Shown here piece by piece: positions 11,883 to 23,800 of a stretch of 64,000 nt of DNA. The DNA is from Bugula neritina. Its lineage: Eukaryota; Bryozoa; Gymnolaemata; Cheilostomatida; Bugulidae. Where the stretch lies: the NCBI GenBank assembly GCA_964035545.1, contig OZ037766.1:4813722-4877721 (forward strand). Direction: 5' to 3'. A program made the position numbers and the translations under genes. Within the stretch, counting starts at the first letter, position 1, and the number at the start of each line of letters is the position of its first letter. A model generated the notes under the pieces. That model was given only the letters and a program-made list of their open reading frames with translations, was not told the DNA's origin and did no database searches.

Positions 11883-14800
11883 ATGGAACAGGAACCAGGT
11901 GAAACAGATCAAGAATCGGTAGTATTACAATTTTCTGCCCAATCAGATTCATCGAATAAACCAGTCGAGCAACTGGAAGGATCAATTCAAGCAGCTGATC
12001 AGTTGCTGATAGATTCTGATTCTCACTCAAATGATCTGAAACCTGATACACCTACAGAAGAATCGACTCCATTTATTGCTAAAGGTAGCACACTGTGAAT
12101 GAGCATTAATATACATTAATTTCCATGGCTTCGAATTATGGGAATGGATACTCTTACAGAGAAATTTGTGGTTGCAGTTTGCACGAACTTATGGTTGTGG
12201 TTTCATCCGATGCAACTCTTTTTTCAAACATCCAATGAAAACTCCATTCACATAATTCAAAGCTTGGAAACGCAGTAATTACAGCATTGCCACAGTTATC
12301 AGCTAATTATCATTTATTTTTTCAACATTTCAGTAGTAAAATATGTTTAGATCATATCAATGCTATCTTAAAAAATATATTTTCAGCTGAAAACAATGGT
12401 ACAAATGGGCAAACATCTACTCTACAAAATGCTGCCAATATCACTAGTTCTTTGGCTAGTTTTAGGGAAGATGTATATCAGGCTACCACCACTCCTATAC
12501 CTAAAGGTGAAAGGTCATCAGGTTGCTGCTCCTGTGCATCCACAGGCATATGCACGGTATTGTACTACTATGCAGTACTCTTTAAAATTGTATCATAAGC
12601 AAATACACTTCACTGCATTTGCATACTACATGCCACACATACATTACACATTATAGTCAAGTATTAAAATGAAAAGAGATATGACTTTTAACCTTTATAT
12701 TATATTCACTCAATATTGTCATGTATTTCCTTTTATACTTGATTACTGAATTGTGTAACTTGAATTTTAGCATTATGGAATATAAATGCAAGTGGTTAGT
12801 TGGTTTACCCTGCAAACTAACAATTATAGAAGTTTGAATAATATCAGTGTTTTCCAGTCTTGTTCCGTGATGTAGTCATGTGACTCCATGAAAGACTCCA
12901 CTCCATGTTACAGTTTATGAAGTTGAAGTGTTACATGTGCTGTAAGCCTGTAATGGTGGAAAGTCATCCCAAACCTGGCAGTAATGCAAAACTCTCTGAG
13001 AGACTGAAATACTCATTACTCTGTCCTCCACATGGCTGGCTAGCTCGTATACTGGTGATTGTATTATCCATATTATTTGGTGAGCAAACCTAGTGGTCCA
13101 CAGAGAAATTGTGCCCCCTGAGCTGGTAGAGTGGTTCCTTAAATTTTCGCTTCTCCATTTTAATTGATTACAGGGGAGACATGGTGTCTAATAGCTGCTA
13201 AATACTAGCTGGAATTTATCCGTGTCAGCAGAAGTTTGGCATTCACTAAAAAACTTTTCTTGTTTTCGGCTTAGCGGTCACAATTTCTTTACTTTCTTAA
13301 ATTAAATAGAATTTATTATTGAACTGCTAGTTCTATACTATATGATCTACAACCAGATGTTATTTGTGTTGCAATTTGGTGGTTTTTTTCGTTTTTTATC
13401 TAATTAATTCTTGCAGCTCAGGAGATTTTATGTAAATTTTGTAAAATTGAATTCCGTGTCATCTTGATGCATGATTAATGCACTCACTATTAATTTTATG
13501 TCATAAGCAATACATGGAAACCACAGACTCTGCTATTCAAACTTGCGTGCATACAACAGCTGATTGTACAACAATTACATTTATTTATACAATTTTTAAA
13601 TGGTTTCTGCCAACAAGCACTGGTTGGTGGTGTCACTAGGGCTTCAGGGCAACATAGTAGTTTGTAAACCTTGAAATATGTTCTGAAATGTGAGAAAACA
13701 GATCTATGTATAAAGTAGATATCACTTATCTCTCTGTAATGTATTCATAACACAATGTAATCCTCCTATGCCATAAGACTTATTTCTCCGGTGCACATAT
13801 TGTTTTTAAGTTTAGTAAATTTAGTATATCTTGAGCTTTCATACAACACACAAATTTTAGAGAATAACGGATCAAAATAATAATAATATGGCTTAAAAAC
13901 ATTCAAATTTTACAATTTTATTACATTTTCCTTTTAGTTTGAATTAGCTATGCAATTGCAAAAAGTTTCTTTAATAATAAATTTACTAGCAATGCAATAG
14001 ACCATGTAAAACTCAGCCAATCAGCAAAGTGTACCAGGTCAATGTTCTACCATTGTAACTGATATAAAATTCTGCAAGTTCAATTGCAAAATGCATACTT
14101 CTAAAAGCTAGTTATGCAACTTTTTTTTCATGCATTATTTAATTTCATATCTAAATTGATGACTCTTGAAATGATTTTTTAAAATGTCTAAATTAAGTGT
14201 TTATAAAATGCAATTAAAAATTGCATGTCCAAAAAAATGACCTGGTACACTTTTGCAACTTAAGGCCAATTATTACATAACTGCCAGCTTAGTAGTTATT
14301 TGTTGTTGCAGCTTGAATGGGTTATTGTTTAGCATTGAAAGCTTGTAGTAAACCACTGTGAATTTGGTACATGACTTTGATTGGCTGGTTTTTGACTGGC
14401 CCTTTAGTATATGCATCTGGATGGCTGGGTAGTGTAGGCTCCGCCTACATCTAGCTAATGTACAGTAGCCAATCCACAGTAGTATTACAAAATTTCTGTT
14501 TAACATATGAAATATTCTGGTCATTTGTTTTGTACTTTACAATAGTAAATATTCTATTCAACTGGAATTTTATTGTATGTAAGCCATGGGAACTACTAAG
14601 AAGTTAAATCAATCACCCATGCATGCTGGTAATATTGTAGCTAGCAGTAATAGCAAGTCCACACCATATAAATATACACATAAGCTTTTATGTGCAGCTT
14701 ATGAATGTTGAAATGACCCCATTTCTTACTTTCAATTTGAAATAAATTGTATTACATATTCTGCCACTTCTGCACCAGGAATGTGTTTTCCTTTTAAGTT

Positions 14801-17800
14801 TTGAAAATAGTAGTCAGTTTCTATAGCAGTCAACTGCATCCACAATAAACAACGTAAGCTTTCAAATAAACTATAAATATACGAAATATTAGTGTGGAAA
14901 CAATGTAATTTATTCATTGCTATGATGAAAAATTACGAGAATATAATTATATAAAAGCTAGATATAGATTTCTAGTAAAATGGCACAGGTAAAAATAACA
15001 CATTTTTACTTCAAATTCTAAATTTCATCAGTCACCAATGGTGGCTGTAGATTACAGAGAGCACAGCAGACTATCATAATCATAAGGATGGTCAGCCCAC
15101 TGAGCAAAATTCAACTCCAACCCTCCATTTAGGTTACCAACGCACTAAAGCATATAATGTAAGACACACAAAAAACAGTGGTTTTAATGAAACATGTGTA
15201 GGAAACGGACAAAAAACGTCTTCAACAGAGTCAGCTGATATAAAGCAACAGAACTCATCTGACAGCCATCCTCATAGTCAGACTTCATCAGAAGTAACTG
15301 AGTTACCAGAATCATCAACTACTCAGAAAAAAAGATCTGCACATTCTATTGATAGTCGAAAATCAAAAGTTGGAAGAAAAAGCTCAACAAATTCCATGTT
15401 AAAACAAAAAGCAACTATTAAAAAAGTAAAATTTTTTAAAAACTTTCACCACTACAGATGAGCAAACTAAAATTTATACTGGAATACCTACACGTTTTCT
15501 ATACTTTTCTTTAGCAAGGTGAAAATTATTATTTTCTTATTGCAAAGATATACTATGGTTTATTACAAATAAACAATGCAAGTCTCACTATGCTAAAATT
15601 TGCACATTGATTAAATTTTATATGTATTAAAACTGTCATTTTAATTAAATTTGTTGCAGTGTGAGTGTATCATTCATACATTTTTTATTAAAGATGTTGT
15701 TTTATGTAAGATATTCATAAATACCACAATGGTCATCTGTATGCTTTGACTTATCTAGTTTAGGGTTTTATTTAAACAAGCAACAGTCTTCTATTTGTGG
15801 ACAAATTGACTCACTTTCTCCAGAAAAAGTAATTTTTTTAACCTAAATTTTCCTTGGTTATTTTAAAGCTTAATAAAAGTGGCCTCCTAATCTAATTATT
15901 AGCTGAAACTAAGTAGGTGTTTAAAACTAAAATGGTTTACACTTGTTACTAGTTTCACTTATTCACAAACATTATTAAATGCTATTCTAGAAATAATATG
16001 GGTTTGAATTAGTTATAGTATAATTATAAAATAAAGTAATAATTGTTTGTCCACAGTATTTGTTTAAACTCATGACTTCATTCAAAGCATGTATTCATAC
16101 AACTAGCTAATCATGTACTGTTACAGTATTATGTAACACATGTTGACACACATTACATTCTGTTTGGATGGTGCTATATTGGGTCAAGCCTTCAGCTAGC
16201 AGTTCTTGAACTTCATAGTTGTTGCAAAATATAACTGAAGCTACTTACCAGAGGGTAAAAACTGCTGAATGAATACAAACTAAGCACAAAATTTATTTAG
16301 CACATACATTATAATTTGAATCATAATTTAATTTTCTTTCTTTATTTACTATATTATTTAGATTTATATGTCAGAAGATGAAAGTTCTTACTCTCCGAAA
16401 AAAGTTAACAAGACAAGGTGAACTTTTATTGGCTTTAATGAAGCTGCGTCAAGGTTTACAGTTTCAAATACTTGCTGGCCTTTTTTATATCTCTAGATTG
16501 CTAGCAAGCAAAACCTTCAAAGACACATTAGATATTTTAGCAAGAGAACTGACCAATCTAATATATTTTCCAACAAGAGAAAAGCTGAACATTCCTCTGA
16601 GCTTTCAAAGCCAATATGCTTACATTAGGTGCATTATAGACTGCACAGAAATATTCATTTGCAAGCCTCAATCAAAGCTGGCTCAATATTTAACATGGGG
16701 TGAGTATAAAAAGACCAACACCATCAAGTATTTGGTTGCAATTACACCCAGGGGCACTATCTGCTTTATTTCGCATGGAATGGGAGGTAGAGCCTCAGAC
16801 AAGTGTGTAGTGAATGGCTCTGGGTTCTTAGACTTCATAAACCCAGGTGATGTGGTCATGGCAGATAGAGGCTTTCTTATTGAAGAAGAACTTATAGGCG
16901 CTGGAGCCAAGTTGACCATATCACCTGGGAAAAAAGGCTATTTGCAAATGACTAAAATGCAGTTACTGCAAACAAAGTTGATTTCTAACCTTCGAATCCA
17001 TGTCGAAAGAGCAATCAAAAGGATAAAGGAGTTCAATATTTTAAATGGTCCCGAAGTGTGAACTTGGTGTTGGCACCTCTATTAGACAAGACTATGATAG
17101 TCTGCTGTGCTCTCTGTAATCTACAGCCACCATTGGTGACTGATGAAATTTAGAATTTGAAGTAAAAATGTGTTATTTTTACCTGTGCCATTTTACTAGA
17201 AATCTATATCTAGCTTTTATATAATATTCTTGTAATTTTCATCATAGCAATGAATAAATTACATTGTTTCCACTAATATTTCATATATTTATAGTTTATT
17301 TGAAAGCTTACGTTGTTTATTGTGGATGTTGACTGCTGCAGAAACTGACTACTATTTTCAAAATTTAAAAGGAAAACACATTCTTGGTGCAGAAGTGGCA
17401 GAATATGTAATACAATTTTTTTCAAATTGAAAGTAAGAAATGGGGTCATTTCAGCATTCATAAGCTGCACATAATAGCTTATGTGTATATTTATATGGTG
17501 TGGACTTGCTATTACTGCTAGCTACAATATTACCAGCATATGGGTGGTTGATTTAACCTCTTAGTAGTTCCCATGTCTTACATACAATAAAATTCCAGTT
17601 GAATAGAATATATACTATTGTAAAGTACAAAACAAATGACCAGAATATTTCATATGTTAAACAGAAATTTTGTAATACTACTGTGGATTGGCTACTGTAC
17701 ATTAGCTAGATGTAGGCGGAGCCTACACTACCCAGCCATCCAGATGCATATACTAAAGGGCCATTCAAAAACCAGCCAATCAAAGTCATGTACCAAATTC

Positions 17801-20800
17801 ACAGTGGTTTACTACAAGCTTTCAATGCTAAACAATAACCCATTCAAGCTGCAACAACAAATAACTACTAAGCTGGCAGTTATGTAATAATTGGCCTTAA
17901 GTTGCAAAAGTGTACCAGGTCATTTTTTTGGGCATGCAATTTTTAATTGCATTTTATAAACACTTAATTTAGACATTTTAAAAAATCATTTCAAGAGTCA
18001 TCAATTTAAGATATGAAATTAAATAATGCATGAAAAAAAAGTTGCACAACTAGCTTTTAGAAGCATGCATTTTGCAATTGAACTTGCAGAATTTTATATC
18101 TGTTACAATGTTAAGACATTGACCTGGTACACTTTGCTGATTGGCTGAGTTTTACATGGTCTATTAAAGCTGTTTTCTTGTTTACAGCATTCGGACTGGT
18201 ATGGGGTGCCACCGGTGTAGATGGAGTTTATGGTGGTTCAAACTTTGGACTCCTCGTACTTTTTCTACTGTGCTCTGCTGCCGGCAGACTCATGCCTCTC
18301 ATTCGTCTTCCCCCTCTCCTAGGTAATTGTATACTGCCTGCTCTACTCCTCTCTTGCTATTTAGATTTGGTTCTATAAGTTTCAATTAGACAACTTACTG
18401 GCACGTTTGCTCAGCTCCCCCTGCAGCTAAACTTAAAAGGGTATTTACTGCTTATTGTTAACTCTTTCAGCTTTTAATAATGCCTCTTTCACTTTTACTG
18501 ATAGTAGTTGCAGCAGCACATTACGGATTGTAACAGGCTGTTACATGTGCCTTGCGTGTATGAAGGTTTTAATGGTTGAAGTTTTTTATATTTCAATATT
18601 TTTCAAGCAATTTTCTTGAGTTAGTTGCAATGAAAGGCTGCACCTGGTAACAGTTCTAAGTACACTACCGTATGCTAAACATGTATATCTCTATAGAAGG
18701 TTACCACATAGCTGGGCTGTACTTTAGTGTGGTAATCAAACACTCTACATATCTGCAAGATGTGGTATTCTATGTAAATTACAAAGTTCTACAATTGGTT
18801 TTATTGCAGGTATGCTTATAATGGGTTGCATCCTTGGGAATGTTCCTTATATTGATGTAGCTCGCTCTATCAATCATGATGTTTCTGCTGCGTTAAGGTA
18901 AGATTTAAATTTTGCTGTCTTGACTACAAAATTATTGAAAATATGGCAACAATTTTTGAAGAAATATGAATCGGGATGATTCAGGTTTTCCTCCCCTCAG
19001 CTCCTGCATTTCAATGTCTAATTCATTTTACAGTTTATGAGGAAAAACCTGCGTCAAAATAAGCAGTATTTTGACAAGTTTCATTAACATAATATTGATA
19101 GTAAATAGCATTTGATTGACTATAATTTCACTAGAGATCTATCTCAATAGCTTGAATAAAACTTGGATAGAAATGATGGAACATTGGGTTACTAACTCGG
19201 GCAGTTTTAGTAACTCATTGCTATATGTGTTTATAAATTTCAATAGTAAATAATTGTACTTATAATCATAAACATATCACTTTAACCAGCTAATTATTTA
19301 TAGAAATGTCAGTAGTATAGATTTAACTCATTTTGCTTGCTCCTATTACTACAGTTTTGGTTAATAGTCGTGTCCTCATGAAGGTACATCCTTCAACTTG
19401 GTTATCAATGGTTACATCATAAAGTTTGTAGGATTTGGCTATTTATACAAAGCTTGTCTTAGAGGATAAATATTTAGCCAGAGTATGAGACAGCCCACAC
19501 ATCAAGTTATTATATCCCATCGCCACTCTAGTATTGCTTGATAACCAGCAAAGGGCCACAAGAATGCAATCAGGTTTTTTTTTCAAAATGATCTATAAAG
19601 AAAGTTCCTTTTTAAAAAACTGATTGAAATTCTAATGTGCTGCAGCTTCAATATTCATCCCCTGAAAATCAATTCTATTGCATAGTTTGGGTTTTTTAAA
19701 TTTCTGCCAAACTCTGAAAATTTGTAAAACTGTCTTTGACAAGTAGATTAAAAGATGCTCCTTCATGGGGCACAACTCTTCATAAAAATACGGTAATAAG
19801 GGACACATGGAAAAGATCTGGTTGTCAAACTTAGCACTTTATATAATTATTGATTTATTACCATATCCTAACTCAACACATCCTTTAATGCTAAGTGGTT
19901 ACCAGCTTTATATTCCCTTGTGCTATCAATAGAATATGTCCAATTCTCAATACTACTTAGGGCAAAATGAAATAGTTTTAAATTTCATAGGGAGACAACT
20001 TGTCAAAAGTTTGTTATGGAGTATCAGCATGTATTTACATGTGGCAATGTGAAAGCTAAAGTATATAATGTATACAGTTCTTACTGTTCTATGTACTAAG
20101 TCCATTGCTACGACTCTTGAACCCTTTAATCAGTCTTATGAATCATGATTTTATTTCACTTGTAGTTATAGTGAACAATTATTGTTGGTGTGCAAACTAT
20201 AGCCAAGTGTTTATGCTTTAATATCATTTCCACTGAGTTTTCATGCCTGTTTAAGGCTAAATTATTTAAGCTTATATTCTTTGCTTTGACTATAAGTCAT
20301 GAACCTTTATCAATGGGAGTAGTTTTATTAGTATGTGTACTACTATGTATTACTAGGACCTATCATTGCACTCATTATTATAGTCATTGAGATTATTATG
20401 CAGATAAGAGATATCAATTTACATTGTTTTGTAAAATTTATAGATGCTACTGTATAATAGGATAGTCAAATAAGTATAAGCACTTGCTTTATTGCATAAC
20501 CTTTATTATACTAACAAAGTGAGTCACTACTGCGGAATGTCACTGTAGCAACCTTTTCCCAACTTCATCACAATTTATACTTGTATTACCAGCAGCTTCT
20601 TTTGAGAGCAGTAGTGGAGAAATTGAGATAGCCTAAGTTCTTTAATTTTATTATTAAATTTTTGTTTGGGACGCCGGTTGAAAGTCTTGTGAGAACATAA
20701 CTTCTTTTGCTACATTTTTAATCTAGAACAAAGGCTTTTCTCGGTTTCTCCATTACTGCACCTATCTTTCTACCAAATATATGAGCGTGTATGATTTGGT

Positions 20801-23800
20801 TTTAGAAAAATCGCTCTTGCTGTGATTCTCACCAGAGCAGGGTTGGGGCTAGATCCGAAGGCCCTCAAACGTATGTCTGGAGTGGTGGTCAGGCTAGCCT
20901 TTCTACCTTGTCTTGTGGAAGCAGTAACCTGCATGGTGACTGCACACCTATTTCTCAAATTCCCTCTGCAGTGGGGCCTCATGCTAGGGTATGTTTCACC
21001 ATCAGCTAAAGCTGTTAGTAAATTGATTATATAGGTTGCTCAATATCTAAGTGAGTATTGATTGTAAGTTCGTAGTTGCAATTTATTGTGAACAAATAAC
21101 TTCATTGGAGTTTTTCTCACCTTCCCTGTGTTAAACTACTAACTAATTGCAATTGTTGGCTTACAATGTTATTTATTATGTATACTTTCAGACTGTTTAT
21201 ATGCATGCTATCACCATACTGATTATTTTAGATTTGTATTGGCAGCTGTATCTCCTGCTGTCGTAGTACCTTCTTTGCTGTCGCTGTCGGACAAAGGTTA
21301 CGGCACTGATCAAGGAATCCCTACTTTAGTAATAGCTGCTGCCTCTATCGATGACGTGTTGGCCATCAGCTCTTTCTCCATTCTGCTCAGCATCTGTCTC
21401 TCCAGTCAGTTTCCAACTTCCCTACTTCTTCTCTTCTACCAAACTTATCCTCTCTGTTTAGCAGTAAAACCTGTGCCGGTGTATTATATTTCTGTATAAT
21501 TAGCTGCCTTTACAGCAAATCACTTGATGTGTTATAGAAATATTTATTATCTGGAGAATTGGGCTTAGCATGAGTCTGTCCTGAGTATTTAGGCATTTCG
21601 GATTGATGTTGATGGTATGTTTTGTAGCCTCAGGGAGCATTGCGTTGACTGTGGTTCGGGGGCCGCTGGAAGCCCTAGCCGGGGTTGTGTATGGTATAGG
21701 ATTGGGTGCTGTGCTATGGTATCTACCTCCTCATCGTAAAACTGTAAGTGTTAGTCGGTGATTTTCACATTATGTAACGTGCAAGTAGTAATACTGAATA
21801 CATTGATGTGTAATTTCATAGAGCTGGAACTCTATAGCTGCAGTTGAAGCATACATGAATGAATCTTCATAATGCAGTGTCATTTACTGTTGGCTGGTTT
21901 TGCTTTGTTTTGTTCCCGGATTTCATGCTGTGCATAAGTGTATGATTAATAAATGCTTTCCAACTCTACCACCATCACTGTGTGTGTCATGCTGGCATCT
22001 ATAAACAGTAATTATGTATTTAGAATGTCACAGAATGTCTACTAAACCACAGGTCTAGCAGGCTTGGTGGAATTTTATAACAAATTAAAATTCCTTAGCA
22101 CTAGATATTATTTGCTTCATGTTCTAAAAACTGTTGCAAACCCAATGCTCTATATTTCTTGTCATCTAGCATTACTTGTGTATAAAACAGTAATGTCGAC
22201 ATTGTCTCATATCTGGAAACTTACATTGCATCACCCACAACTGTATAAAAGTTTACGAGAAATTAAAGTTTAACTAGTACCGTAGTTTATTAAAACTATA
22301 GGCTATTGAATAATGCATCAGGACACACTTAATGTTGTGTTATTGTGTCAGCGAGCTGCTATTGAGAAAATCTGGGGTCAGACTTAGAATCAGCGCATAA
22401 AATTGGTCTTAAGATAAAATATTGTAGGGTTTGAAAAATAAAATTAACTTTGTGTATAGAAAAGTTGGCGTATACTAATTTAAATGACATTGTATGTGTT
22501 GAATCCTTTCTGAAAATTTATTAGTTGCATTACAAACAGTTACATTGTTAGGAGGTAGTATATTTTATCTATCGGCTTAGTTTTTTGTCACTAAAGTATG
22601 AAATCAAGAGTTATATCTTCAAATTGCTCAGTTAGTTGCACTTGTTTTGAAGCAACTAGAATGTACTTCTTTCATACTCAGTTTTGTTACTTTCCCATAA
22701 AGTCAAGTGAAAGCCGAAGTTGACTCAAGACTAATACTCTGCAAGTTGTACATCCTGATAGAGTGCCGTACATACTTCATATATACTACATGGAATATTC
22801 CTATCATTTTATTACTCCAACTTAAAAAAACAACCAACTGAAGTGAAAACTGTACCGCTAGTAAGCATAGTGGTAGCAAGTAGCTGTAGGACTAGTAATG
22901 TATGTTGAAGTTGAAAAATACCTGGTGCCAAAACTGCTACAGGTTAATGAGGTTGTCTCTAAATTTAGCATAATTTCTATAGTCTAGGTTTCTGTAGTCT
23001 GCTGATACAGTGTAGATAGGATAATGTGTTGACTAGAGCCAACATACTGCTACAACTAGGTATCAGCCAGTGCTATTAATATATCTATCTGTTAGGACTA
23101 GGTGTCAGCTAGTGCTATTAGTAGATCTATCTGCTACAACTAGGTATCAGCAAGTGCTATTAACATATATATTGTATTGAAGGATGTATCCAAGGATCAC
23201 CTAAGTAGCCTTCTGCTGTAATTCAAGTCATTAGAATCATTAAACTATAACTTTTATAGTTTCAGTTCAGTGATAAGAATAATGTTATATTTTCTGCAGC
23301 ATAGCCTTGGGTTGAAAAGATCAGCCTTGCTGCTGGCTGGTGGGTTATTTGCACTCTTCGGTAGTGAAACAGCTGGTATAGGAGGGGCCGGGGCATTAGG
23401 CTGCCTCACCTTGCCCTTTGTAGCTGCTTTGAGGTGGAGGAAACAGTTACCAGATAGCCAATCAGAGGTGAGCATATATTTGTAAGTTATGCTGGAGTAA
23501 GTTTTTCTTGGCCATTTTTCAGCCGAGTATGTTTAGAAAACGTGTAAGTTGGCATCTTAAAAGCAATTTTTTGAAAGCTTATGTTTTATAAAATTGCATC
23601 AAGTACGACAACTCCATAATTGTGCTTTCAATGCTAATTAAAAACATGTAAAACAAGATTTTATATTAGAGTTGTCTCCCTGCATGGTAGAGATTTACAG
23701 CATCTGTTCTACTATTATTGCAGCTGATCTTTGAGAAACATATGACCGCCCTCTGGGGTATTGCTCAACCATTTCTATTTGGACTGATAGGTGCTGCTGT

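Larger units (their letters stand above)
13996..18165 (+). mobile_element. DNA transposon with about 1.08-kb terminal inverted repeats
   Basis: The element sits in the intron between the third and fourth SLC9B exons, with its transposase in the same orientation as the host gene. Its ends are 13996-15078 and, inverted, 17093-18165. The outermost shared bases read AATAGACCATGTAAAACTC. An AT dinucleotide abuts AGACCATG on both sides, which would fit a 2-bp target duplication. The central 2 kb holds a DDE transposase with a DDE_Tnp_4-type catalytic region, as in the Harbinger/ISL2EU-like groups. The right end lies only about 20 bases before the next SLC9B exon, inside its polypyrimidine/acceptor region. 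Confidence 0.88.

Noticed and set aside
14273-14524. 83-codon frame found twice (also 17636-17887)
   Set aside because: It looks conserved only because it lies in the two arms of the inverted repeat; composition and lack of family features argue against a gene.
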